The notes below the pieces were generated by a model. That model was not told where the DNA came from. It saw only the letters and a list, made by a program, of their open reading frames with translations, and did not search any database. Shown piece after piece: positions 1 through 5,772 of a stretch of DNA of 5,772 bases; position 1 is the first letter of the stretch, and each line of letters opens with the position of its first letter. The stretch is from Paracoccaceae bacterium (lineage in GTDB: Bacteria; Pseudomonadota; Alphaproteobacteria; Rhodobacterales; Rhodobacteraceae). The position numbers and the translations under genes were made by a program. The stretch covers positions 1 to 5,772 of the forward strand of contig NYSJ01000098.1 in the NCBI GenBank assembly GCA_002682975.1, written 5' to 3'.

Positions 1-135
1 CTCTTCCCAGCTATAGAGAACACACCGACAACTGGCGAACGCCCGTCTGATGTGTCCGGGTCGATCTTGCAACAATCGGCAAATTGCATTTTGCTGAACA
101 TAACGCAACCATGACGCTCAATCGTCCCATTACAA
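1..135 (+). other. Scrambled 5' region of the livG-like gene (frameshifted or low-quality sequence)
   Basis: No single frame is open through this stretch: the livG frame has a stop at 112-114, and the other two forward frames also contain stops. Yet fragments resembling the N-terminal half of a LivG-type ATPase appear in shifting frames: Gly-Glu-Arg at 34-42, Arg-Leu-Met-Cys at 44-55 in the next frame, Gly-Lys at 78-83 in the third frame, Leu-Leu-Asn-Ile-Thr at 91-105, and Thr-Met-Thr-Leu at 108-119. Dropping one A at 134/135 would join Ile-Thr to Phe-Asp-Gly of the downstream frame. The first 60 bases are 35/60 G+C, clearly richer than the genes that follow. I infer a damaged Walker A region, most likely from sequencing indels at a contig end. 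A real pseudogene 5' end or a chimeric join are alternatives. Confidence 0.5.
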
Positions 136-711
136 TTTGATGGAAGTTCTGTTCTCGGAAGGTCCCCATATGAGATTAACCAAATGGGTATATCCCGCGT
201 CTTTCAAACGCCTGAGATATTTGGTGATTTGACGGTCATGGAAAATATGATGATCCCAATATTTGCCAAAAGAGACGGATCATTTGCCTTAGACGCGTTA
301 TCGAATTTTATGAAGCACAAAGATATAGTGGAAGGTGCCGAGAAAATCCTAGAAGAAATGAATATGTCGAATAAACGGTCAATGCTGGCAGCCTCCATGT
401 CTCGCGGAGATAAGAGACGTCTAGAAATTGGAATGTGCCTGAGCCAAGAACCTCGTTTACTTTTACTAGACGAGCCTACGGCCGGTATGGCCAGAGCTGA
501 TACAAATAATACGATCGATCTTTTAAAGCAAATTGGAGATGAACGTAGCATAACTATCACAATTATCGAACACGACATGCACGTTGTTTTTTCCTTAGCT
601 GACAGAATCACAGTCTTGGCTCAAGGAACCCCTTTGGTCGAAGATATACCCGACAAAATAAAAGGGCACCCAAAAGTAAAAGAAGCCTACCTTGGCGAAA
701 CAGCACATTAA
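115..711 (+). CDS. livG: LivG-type branched-chain amino acid ABC transporter ATP-binding protein, 5' incomplete
   Basis: This is the C-terminal two thirds of a cytoplasmic ABC ATPase of the LivG family, which pairs with LivF to power uptake of branched-chain amino acids or related solutes. The frame is open from 115; the first ATG is at 184, but the codons before it (Phe-Asp-Gly at 136-144, then Pro-Tyr-Glu-Ile) still match the family, so 184 is not the true start. Counting from Met184, the Q-loop sits at Arg5-Val-Phe-Gln8, the signature at residues 72-76 (MSRGD, a variant of LSGGQ), Walker B at 91-98 (LLLLDEP, catalytic Glu97) and the switch His at 130. The ending EAYLGE is typical of LivG. 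Walker A is missing from this frame; traces lie in the scrambled sequence upstream. Its stop lies 11 nt before livF, so the two are clearly one operon. The transported substrate cannot be read from the ATPase. Confidence 0.85.
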   Translation, partial: RSIVPLQFDGSSVLGRSPYEINQMGISRVFQTPEIFGDLTVMENMMIPIFAKRDGSFALDALSNFMKHKDIVEGAEKILEEMNMSNKRSMLAASMSRGDKRRLEIGMCLSQEPRLLLLDEPTAGMARADTNNTIDLLKQIGDERSITITIIEHDMHVVFSLADRITVLAQGTPLVEDIPDKIKGHPKVKEAYLGETAH

Positions 712-722
712 GGAGAGGATCA

Positions 723-1460
723 ATGAGTGGAAATCTAGCCTTAGAAACCCACGCACCAGCATACTTATCAGTTCATGATATACATGCTTATTACGGCGAA
801 AGTTACATTGTCCAGGGTGTAAGTTTTACAGTGCATGAGGGAGAGATACTCGCGTTACTTGGCCGAAATGGCGCAGGCAAAACATCAACATTAAGAACAA
901 TAGCAAGGCTCGATAATCCTGAACTAGTTAAGGGCGAAATATGGCTCGACCATAAAAATTTGCATTCAATGAAAAGCTACGAAGCAGCAATTAACGGTAT
1001 TGCATTAGTTCCAGAAGATCGCCGCATAATTCAAGGACTATCAGTTGAGGAAAATATTCAGCTTGCGCAAATAGCAGAACCCATTGGATGGGGTTTAGAT
1101 CGAATTTATGATCTTTTCCCTAGGTTGGGTGAGCGTAGGAAACAGGAAGGAACGACCTTGTCCGGTGGAGAACAGCAGATGCTCTCAATAGGTCGTGCTC
1201 TCGCGAGAGATATAAAAGTTTTACTTCTCGATGAACCATATGAGGGGCTTGCTCCAGTTATTGTTGATGAGATTGAAAAGACCTTAAATGTGATTAAAGA
1301 ACAAGGAATTACAACCGTTATCGTGGAGCAAAATGCGGTAAGAGCCTTAGAATTGGCAGATAGATCGGTAATTTTAGATACCGGCGGTGTTGTATTTGAT
1401 GGGACAGCAAAGGAAGTCTTGGATAACTCAGAATTGAGAGCCGAGTATTTAGCAATTTAG
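723..1460 (+). CDS. livF: LivF-type branched-chain amino acid ABC transporter ATP-binding protein
   Basis: A complete 245-residue cytoplasmic ABC ATPase of the LivF family, the second nucleotide-binding subunit of a HAAT-type importer. Visible motifs are Walker A GRNGAGKT at 47-54, the Q-loop region VPEDRRI at 96-102, signature LSGGEQQ at 146-152 and Walker B VLLLDEP at 166-172. The switch-histidine region reads VEQN (201-204), with Asn where most ABC ATPases have His; that substitution is usual in LivF. The start is fixed by a good Shine-Dalgarno sequence, AGGAG at 711-715, which overlaps the livG stop codon by one base and lies 7 nt before the ATG. The N-terminus is about ten residues longer than many LivF proteins. 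Livs H, M and K are not in the window and are presumably upstream. The family call is firm; the substrate could be branched-chain amino acids, other amino acids, amides or urea-like compounds. Confidence 0.92.
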   Translation: MSGNLALETHAPAYLSVHDIHAYYGESYIVQGVSFTVHEGEILALLGRNGAGKTSTLRTIARLDNPELVKGEIWLDHKNLHSMKSYEAAINGIALVPEDRRIIQGLSVEENIQLAQIAEPIGWGLDRIYDLFPRLGERRKQEGTTLSGGEQQMLSIGRALARDIKVLLLDEPYEGLAPVIVDEIEKTLNVIKEQGITTVIVEQNAVRALELADRSVILDTGGVVFDGTAKEVLDNSELRAEYLAI

Positions 1461-1470
1461 TGTAGATTAT

Positions 1471-1496
1471 ACTGGAAAAATCCAGTGATAATTTTT
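1471..1496 (+). terminator. Small hairpin with T-run after livF, possible weak terminator
   Basis: A perfect 6-bp inverted repeat, ACTGGA at 1471-1476 and TCCAGT at 1481-1486, encloses an AAAA loop; a T-G wobble could extend it by one pair. A run of five T follows at 1492-1496, five bases after the stem. The stem is short and only half G+C, so it would be a weak intrinsic terminator at best. It lies 10 bases after the livF stop, where the liv operon would be expected to end. Confidence 0.4.
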
Positions 1497-1501
1497 ATAA
1501 A
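1473..1501 (+). promoter_or_regulatory. Candidate sigma-70-like promoter for acs
   Basis: TGGAAA at 1473-1478 (4 of 6 matches to TTGACA) and TATAAA at 1496-1501 (5 of 6 to TATAAT) are separated by 17 bases, and transcription would begin about 20 bases before the acs ATG. The -35 hexamer overlaps the hairpin in the same gap. In AT-rich sequence such a match can occur by chance. Confidence 0.28.
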
Positions 1502-1529
1502 AGACTGCAAATGCTAACAGGAAGCCACC

Positions 1530-3473
1530 ATGTCTGAACAAATTTATCCACCCAGCGCTCAGTTTGTAGCAAAAGCTAAAATCACAAAAGTTGATTACGA
1601 TCAAATGTATTCAGCATCTACCGATAATCCAGAAGAATTCTGGATGGAGCACGGCAAGCGCATAGACTGGATGACCCCTTACTCAAAAGTTAAGAACGTT
1701 AGTTATTCTCATCCAGATGTATCTATTAAGTGGTTTGAAGATGGTCAATTAAATGTATCTGCAAACTGCGTGGATCGTCACCTCCACTCGAGGGGAAGTC
1801 AGACTGCAATAATCTGGGAAAGTGACAACCCAGACGTTAGTAAACACATCAGTTATTACGAACTTCATAAGCAAGTGTGCAAACTATCCAATGTCTATAA
1901 AAAACTGGGCGTTAAAAAGGGTGATAGAGTAGTACTTTATCTACCGATGGTTCCAGAAGCCGCATACGCAATGCTTGCGTGTGCACGTATCGGAGCTGTA
2001 CATTCAATTGTCTTCGCGGGTTTTTCGCCAGAAGCGCTAGCGTCGCGAATAAAGGATTGCGGCGCATCTCTTTTAGTTACAGCTGATGAGGCCCCGAGAG
2101 GAGGTCGAGCAACTCCCCTTAAGACAAATGTAGACAAAGCACTAGGTATTTGTGGCGATATAAAAACGTTAGTCGTAGAGCGAACTAATGGTCAAGTTGC
2201 GATGCAAGATGGCCGTGACTTTAGTTATAGTGCTTTAATGGCAGAAGCGTCAGAGGATTGTCAGCCAGAGCCAATGAATGCTGAGGATCCTTTGTTTATT
2301 CTTTATACATCTGGATCGACCGGAAAACCAAAAGGCGTTTTGCATACATCAGGTGGTTACCTTGTTTGGGCTTCAATCACTCACGAATATGTCTTTGATT
2401 ATCATGATGGCGACATCTATTGGTGTACAGCAGACGTTGGCTGGGTTACCGGTCATAGCTATATCGTATACGGACCTCTTGCAAATGGCGCGACGACACT
2501 CATGTTTGAAGGAGTTCCAACTTATCCAGATGCCTCCCGATTTTGGCAAGTATGTGATAAGCACAAAGTCAATCAGTTTTATACAGCGCCGACGGCAATT
2601 AGAGCTCTGATGGGCCAAGGATCACAATTTGTAGAACAATGTGATTTATCATCACTTAAAGTACTCGGTACAGTCGGAGAGCCAATTAATCCTGAAGCTT
2701 GGAACTGGTACAATGAAGTAGTCGGTAAAGGAAATTGCCCAATAGTTGATACATGGTGGCAAACCGAAACAGGCGGCCATTTACTCACTCCCATACCAGG
2801 GGCAATTGCTACAAAACCAGGATCTGCAACGTTACCCTTCTTCTCAATACAACCCGCAATCCTAGATCCACAAACTGGTCAAGAATTAAGTGAAACAGAA
2901 TGCGAGGGAGTATTGTGTATAAAAGATAGTTGGCCGGGCCAAATGAGAACTGTATATGGTGACCATGAACGTTTTATCAAAACGTATTTTTCTGATTATA
3001 AAGGGTATTACTTTACAGGTGATGGATGCCGTCGGGACGCAGATGGTTACTATTGGATAACCGGCCGGGTTGATGATGTTATAAATGTGTCAGGGCATCG
3101 TATGGGAACTGCGGAGGTAGAGAGTGCACTAGTAGCACATGAAAAGGTGTCCGAAGCTGCAGTTGTTGGATATCCTCATGATATAAAAGGACAGGGAATA
3201 TATTGCTATGTAACTCTTATGTCAGGGGAAAAACCGACAGAAGAGCTACGAAAAGAATTACGTAACTGGGTACGAAAAGAAATTGGTCCAATAGCTGCAC
3301 CAGATTTAGTGCAGTGGGCACCTGGTCTACCCAAAACGCGCTCAGGAAAAATAATGCGCCGCATTCTACGAAAAATTGCTGAGGACGATTTTAATAGCTT
3401 AGGTGATACTTCAACATTAGCAGAGCCAGCCGTCGTTGATGACTTGATAGAAAACCGAATGAATAGAGAATAA
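1530..3473 (+). CDS. acs: Acetyl-CoA synthetase (acetate--CoA ligase, AMP-forming)
   Basis: Full-length 647-residue cytoplasmic enzyme (E. coli Acs has 652) that makes acetyl-CoA from acetate, ATP and CoA through an acetyl-AMP intermediate. The N-terminal domain starts with the [11 protein letters not shown] block (37-47). The adenylation core shows the phosphate loop [12 protein letters not shown] at 259-270, GWVTGHSY at 304-311, [10 protein letters not shown] at 382-391 and WWQTETGG at 409-416. A bulky Trp in this last motif is characteristic of acetyl-specific synthetases rather than longer acyl-CoA ligases. YYFTGDG at 493-499 and the hinge region [13 protein letters not shown] at 512-524 follow. 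The catalytic Lys is K607 in PKTRSGK, equivalent to E. coli K609, the residue acetylated reversibly in many bacteria. AGGA at 1519-1522 lies 7 nt before the ATG. No acetyltransferase or deacetylase gene is adjacent. It is separated from livF by 69 nt and accB by 169 nt, so it may be its own transcription unit. Confidence 0.97.
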   Translation: MSEQIYPPSAQFVAKAKITKVDYDQMYSASTDNPEEFWMEHGKRIDWMTPYSKVKNVSYSHPDVSIKWFEDGQLNVSANCVDRHLHSRGSQTAIIWESDNPDVSKHISYYELHKQVCKLSNVYKKLGVKKGDRVVLYLPMVPEAAYAMLACARIGAVHSIVFAGFSPEALASRIKDCGASLLVTADEAPRGGRATPLKTNVDKALGICGDIKTLVVERTNGQVAMQDGRDFSYSALMAEASEDCQPEPMNAEDPLFILYTSGSTGKPKGVLHTSGGYLVWASITHEYVFDYHDGDIYWCTADVGWVTGHSYIVYGPLANGATTLMFEGVPTYPDASRFWQVCDKHKVNQFYTAPTAIRALMGQGSQFVEQCDLSSLKVLGTVGEPINPEAWNWYNEVVGKGNCPIVDTWWQTETGGHLLTPIPGAIATKPGSATLPFFSIQPAILDPQTGQELSETECEGVLCIKDSWPGQMRTVYGDHERFIKTYFSDYKGYYFTGDGCRRDADGYYWITGRVDDVINVSGHRMGTAEVESALVAHEKVSEAAVVGYPHDIKGQGIYCYVTLMSGEKPTEELRKELRNWVRKEIGPIAAPDLVQWAPGLPKTRSGKIMRRILRKIAEDDFNSLGDTSTLAEPAVVDDLIENRMNRE

Positions 3474-3580
3474 AGAGCAAAGCAATATTATTTTGAGTCA
3501 AGTAGTTACTAAGCTTTATAAAAATCCTTTTCTTTTCATAAAAAAACTGGCAAACGCTGAGCATCTTCTGCCCCTTTTCT

Positions 3581-3607
3581 TTGATCATTCTTAGATTTAT
3601 GTATAGT
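3581..3607 (+). promoter_or_regulatory. Candidate promoter for accBC in the acs-accB gap
   Basis: TTGATC at 3581-3586 (4 of 6 to TTGACA) and TATAGT at 3602-3607 (5 of 6 to TATAAT) lie 15 bases apart, shorter than the ideal 17. The site is about 35 bases before the accB start, in the longest intergenic gap of the window, where a separate accBC promoter would be expected. No convincing terminator was seen earlier in the gap (3474-3580), which is mostly A/T runs. Confidence 0.28.
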
Positions 3608-3642
3608 ATCGAGAAATAGGGCATAATGCGTATGGGAATAAC

Positions 3643-4137
3643 ATGACTAAGAAAAATCGAGATCAAGACGTAGAATTTATTCAATCGCTCGCTAAGCTTC
3701 TCAACCAAAATGAACTTACGGAACTAGAAGTAAGTCGAGAATATGGAGAAACAGATAAAATTAACGTACGTGTGAGCAAAGTAGGACCAACACCAGTCCC
3801 ATATGTCGCTACACAGCAGATGGGTGTAAATTCAGCCCCTACTGTTAGTTATCCGCAGCAAGAAGGGTCAACTGATCAAAATAGTGATGATCCTGTTTCG
3901 CACCCAGGCGCAGTAACATCACCAATGGTAGGTACGGTTTACATGCAGGCAGAGCCTGGAGCTACACCGTTTATTTCCGTAGGAAGCACAGTTTCTGAGG
4001 GAGAGACTCTTCTCATAGTAGAGGCTATGAAAACAATGAACCAAATTCCTTCACCAAAGTCAGGAATTGTTAAGCGTATTTTTGTTGAAGACGGTGCTGC
4101 AGTTGAATTTGGATCTCCCTTGGTCGTTGTTGAATAA
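3643..4137 (+). CDS. accB: Biotin carboxyl carrier protein of acetyl-CoA carboxylase
   Basis: A 164-residue carrier (E. coli AccB has 156) that holds the biotin shuttled between biotin carboxylase and carboxyltransferase in the first step of fatty-acid synthesis. Residues 1-46 form the N-terminal segment expected of AccB, with a predicted helix FIQSLAKLL followed by a short strand region ending in INVRVSK. Residues 47-90 are a flexible linker rich in Pro, Ser, Thr and Gln. The biotinyl domain covers about 91-164 with [10 protein letters not shown] at 91-100 and the biotin site EAMKTMNQ at 127-134; Lys130 is the predicted biotinylated residue. The motif is AMKT rather than the textbook AMKM, a form I know from other alphaproteobacterial AccB. 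No in-frame ATG exists between the upstream stop (3604-3606) and 3643. The Shine-Dalgarno is weak (GGGA at 3634-3637). accC follows after 9 nt, as usual. Confidence 0.96.
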   Translation: MTKKNRDQDVEFIQSLAKLLNQNELTELEVSREYGETDKINVRVSKVGPTPVPYVATQQMGVNSAPTVSYPQQEGSTDQNSDDPVSHPGAVTSPMVGTVYMQAEPGATPFISVGSTVSEGETLLIVEAMKTMNQIPSPKSGIVKRIFVEDGAAVEFGSPLVVVE

Positions 4138-4146
4138 GAGTATTGA

Positions 4147-5493
4147 ATGTTTGATAAGATCCTTATTGCAAACCGTGGCGAAATAGCACTTAGGGTAATT
4201 CGCGCTTGTAAGGAAATGGGTATCCAAACAGTTGCTGTACATTCCACCGCTGACAGTGATGCAATGCACGTACGTATGGCTGATGAAAGCGTGTGTATTG
4301 GCCCTCCTTCAGGTCTTGCTTCTTATCTATCCATGCCTGCTATACTTGCAGCTTGTGAAATATCAGGAGCACAAGCGATACATCCAGGTTATGGATTTCT
4401 TTCAGAAAATGCCAGTTTTGTGCAAGCGATAGAGGACCATGGACTAAAATTCATTGGGCCCACTGCAGAGCATATTAGAGTGATGGGTGATAAAATTACG
4501 GCTAAAGACACCATGAAAGCTCTCGGCGTGCCATGCGTTCCCGGATCTAAAGGAGGTGTAGAAAACTTAGATGATGCTCGTAAAATAGCTTCTGACATTG
4601 GATATCCAATAATTATTAAGGCGACCGCAGGCGGTGGTGGTCGAGGAATGAAGGTTGCACAAACAGCTAAAGAGCTAGAAAATGCTTTTTCAACTGCCAG
4701 AGCTGAGGGTAAGGCAGCTTTTGGAAATGACGAGGTTTATATCGAAAAATATTTGACCACCCCTAGACATATAGAGATACAGATATTTGGTGATGGCAAA
4801 GGTGGAGCTGTGCACTTAGGCGAACGAGATTGCTCTCTTCAGCGACGCCATCAAAAAGTGTTGGAAGAGGCGCCTGGCCCGTGTATTACAAACAAAGAAC
4901 GCGAAATGATTGGTCAAACATGTGCAGATGCTGTTGCTAAGATTGATTACATTGGTGCTGGGACTATAGAATTTTTATATGAAAACGGGGAATTCTACTT
5001 CATTGAAATGAACACAAGACTGCAAGTAGAACATCCTATCACAGAAGCTATATTCGGTGTGGATTTGGTACGTGAACAAATTCGCGTTGCATCCGGGCAG
5101 CCTCTGTCTTTTATTCAGGATCAGCTAGAAATAAATGGACATTCTATAGAAGTCCGAATTAATGCAGAAAAACTACCCAATTTCTCCCCTAGTCCTGGCA
5201 AAATAACAGCTTATCACGCCCCCGGTGGGCTTGGAGTGAGAATGGACAGTGCTCTTTATACTGGTTACTCAGTACCACCATACTATGACAGTCTTATAGG
5301 AAAATTAATTGTGCATGGTGAAAATAGAAGCGAAGCCATTGCACGATTAAGTAGGGCTTTAAGCGAATTGATTATAGATGGGATAGACACTTCCATTCCA
5401 CTTTTTGACGCACTTCTAGACGAAGACGACATAATCAATGGTGATTACAACATTCATTGGCTGGAAAAATGGTTAGTGCAACGTTTCACTTAA
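4147..5493 (+). CDS. accC: Biotin carboxylase subunit of acetyl-CoA carboxylase
   Basis: A complete 448-residue ATP-grasp enzyme, matching the 449 residues of E. coli AccC. It carboxylates the biotin on AccB using ATP and bicarbonate. The N-terminal domain opens with [20 protein letters not shown] and contains [14 protein letters not shown] (78-91). The ATP-grasp part has K116 in MGDK, K158, the glycine-rich loop GGGGRGM at 162-168, H208 in PRHIEIQ and K237 in QRRHQKV. The metal and catalytic residues E275, E287, N289 and R291 lie in [22 protein letters not shown], and R337 in IEVRINAE is the carboxybiotin-site arginine. All known active-site positions of the E. coli enzyme are conserved with a one-residue offset. 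The length excludes the longer propionyl-, pyruvate- or methylcrotonyl-CoA carboxylase subunits. The ATG lies 9 nt after the accB stop with only a weak purine stretch before it, so translation is probably coupled to accB. Confidence 0.98.
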   Translation: MFDKILIANRGEIALRVIRACKEMGIQTVAVHSTADSDAMHVRMADESVCIGPPSGLASYLSMPAILAACEISGAQAIHPGYGFLSENASFVQAIEDHGLKFIGPTAEHIRVMGDKITAKDTMKALGVPCVPGSKGGVENLDDARKIASDIGYPIIIKATAGGGGRGMKVAQTAKELENAFSTARAEGKAAFGNDEVYIEKYLTTPRHIEIQIFGDGKGGAVHLGERDCSLQRRHQKVLEEAPGPCITNKEREMIGQTCADAVAKIDYIGAGTIEFLYENGEFYFIEMNTRLQVEHPITEAIFGVDLVREQIRVASGQPLSFIQDQLEINGHSIEVRINAEKLPNFSPSPGKITAYHAPGGLGVRMDSALYTGYSVPPYYDSLIGKLIVHGENRSEAIARLSRALSELIIDGIDTSIPLFDALLDEDDIINGDYNIHWLEKWLVQRFT

Positions 5494-5519
5494 GCTCTTT
5501 GTTAAAGGCGGAATATAAT

Positions 5520-5549
5520 TATATATTTGCTTTCTATATATTTGTTTGC
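5520..5549 (+). repeat. Two tandem 15-nt AT-rich repeats between accC and aat
   Basis: TATATATTTGCTTTC at 5520-5534 is followed directly by TATATATTTGTTTGC at 5535-5549; 13 of 15 positions agree and the first ten are identical. The copies lie mid-gap between accC and aat. The region is AT-rich, so chance is possible; a paired binding site is a speculative alternative. Confidence 0.55.
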
Positions 5550-5573
5550 CACTCTTTAATTATCCAACAATGC

Positions 5574-5589
5574 TAAAGTAATTACTTTA
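5574..5589. promoter_or_regulatory. 16-bp perfect palindrome abutting the aat start codon
   Basis: TAAAGTAATTACTTTA is self-complementary over all 16 bases, and its last A is the first base of the aat ATG. As DNA it could bind a dimeric regulator; as RNA it could fold to a 6-bp stem with an AAUU loop that would occupy the space where a ribosome binding site would normally lie. No Shine-Dalgarno sequence is visible before aat. The structure is clear from the sequence; a function is inference. Confidence 0.4.
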
Positions 5590-5772
5590 TGACTGGACAG
5601 CTAAAACCAGACATTCTGCTAGCTGCATATCGCGCGGGTATTTTCCCCATGGCAGAAAGTGCAATCGACAAAAATATTTTCTGGGTTGACCCTAAATATC
5701 GGGGGATTATGCCATTAAATCAGTTTCATGTTTCTAAGTCCTTACGTAAAGAAATACTGAAACAGAACTATC
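5589..5772 (+). CDS. aat: Leucyl/phenylalanyl-tRNA--protein transferase, 3' truncated by window end
   Basis: The first 61 residues of Aat, a cytoplasmic enzyme that transfers Leu or Phe from aminoacyl-tRNA to proteins with N-terminal Lys or Arg, marking them for ClpS/ClpAP degradation. The family opening is clear: LLAAYRAGIFPMAES at 10-24, FWVDPKYRGIMPL at 31-43 and FHVSKSLRK at 46-54. The short start without the longer N-terminal extension of E. coli Aat is usual in Alphaproteobacteria. ATG 5589 is the first start after an in-frame stop at 5574-5576. The rest, including the GNAT-like catalytic domain, lies beyond the window. It is 95 nt after accC; the accC-aat order is common in Alphaproteobacteria. 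The gap lacks a strong terminator, so read-through from accBC is plausible. Confidence 0.93.
   Translation, partial: MTGQLKPDILLAAYRAGIFPMAESAIDKNIFWVDPKYRGIMPLNQFHVSKSLRKEILKQNY

Noticed and set aside
204..611. Minus-strand 135-codon open frame inside livG
   Set aside because: Entirely antisense to a clear ABC ATPase; the translation shows no family motif.
1511..1537. Eight-codon upstream ORF overlapping the acs start
   Set aside because: Similar in layout to the one before accB, but it lacks a convincing ribosome binding site while acs has its own good one, so chance is the simpler explanation.
2278..2610. Plus-strand 110-codon frame inside acs
   Set aside because: Out-of-frame shadow of the conserved adenylation core of acs; no own ribosome binding site or motif.
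3541..3580. GGCA/TGCC pairing followed by a T-rich run as a terminator for acs
   Set aside because: Only four base pairs with a 16-base loop; too weak to support an intrinsic terminator.
3391..3708. Minus-strand 105-codon open frame covering the acs-accB gap, with a hydrophobic, Ile/Leu/Phe-rich translation
   Set aside because: It begins at a TTG without a Shine-Dalgarno sequence, overlaps the ends of two certain genes on the other strand, and its composition is what AT-rich antisense sequence yields. No recognisable domain.
3939..4269. Two overlapping minus-strand frames across the accB-accC junction
   Set aside because: Both are antisense to strongly conserved biotinyl-domain and biotin carboxylase sequence and have no recognisable product.
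5514..5519. Perfect TATAAT hexamer in the accC-aat gap
   Set aside because: No acceptable -35 hexamer at 16-18 bases upstream, and the gap is full of A/T runs, so I do not call it a promoter.
5570..5581. Three-codon ORF (ATG CTA AAG TAA) just before aat
   Set aside because: Too short and without a ribosome binding site; it merely overlaps the palindrome.
1..5772. A hidden novel system (defence, mobile element, CRISPR, unusual RNA)
   Set aside because: All long frames on the coding strand are accounted for by well-known housekeeping or transport genes, the gaps are short (69, 169 and 95 nt), and no terminal repeats, spaced repeats, tRNA or rRNA signatures are seen.

Overview
The window is a compact, one-directional stretch of chromosome carrying central-metabolism genes from what looks like an AT-rich, free-living alphaproteobacterium, possibly marine. 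The taxonomic hint comes from the accB-accC-aat gene order, which is typical of Alphaproteobacteria, and from the style of the AccB and Aat proteins. The exact lineage is an inference and cannot be fixed from the sequence alone. All six genes are on the + strand.

Layout: (1) Bases 1-711 hold the 3' part of a LivG-type ABC transporter ATPase. Its reading frame is clean only from about base 115. Upstream, pieces of the expected Walker A region appear scattered over different frames, which suggests indel sequencing errors at a contig end or, less likely, a decayed gene. (2) Bases 723-1460 hold an intact LivF-type ATPase, coupled to livG by an 11-nt gap that contains its ribosome binding site. 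(3) After a 69-nt gap with a small hairpin comes a full-length acetyl-CoA synthetase (acs, 1530-3473). (4) A 169-nt intergenic region leads to the accB-accC pair (3643-4137 and 4147-5493), the biotin carboxyl carrier and biotin carboxylase of acetyl-CoA carboxylase. (5) A 95-nt AT-rich gap with a short tandem repeat and a 16-bp palindrome precedes aat (leucyl/phenylalanyl-tRNA-protein transferase), which is cut by the window end at residue 61.

Functionally, the liv-type ATPases would energise import of an amino acid or similar small solute (permease and binding-protein genes are not in the window). Acs converts acetate to acetyl-CoA, and AccB/AccC perform the first half-reaction of acetyl-CoA conversion to malonyl-CoA for fatty-acid synthesis. 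The carboxyltransferase genes accA and accD are not here. Aat belongs to the N-end rule degradation pathway and is probably linked to accBC by position only.

I found no mobile element, CRISPR array, tRNA, rRNA or novel multi-gene system. The observations worth a second look are the shredded livG 5' end, the palindrome abutting the aat start codon, the 15-nt tandem repeat after accC, and the presence of acs where aroQ often sits upstream of accB.
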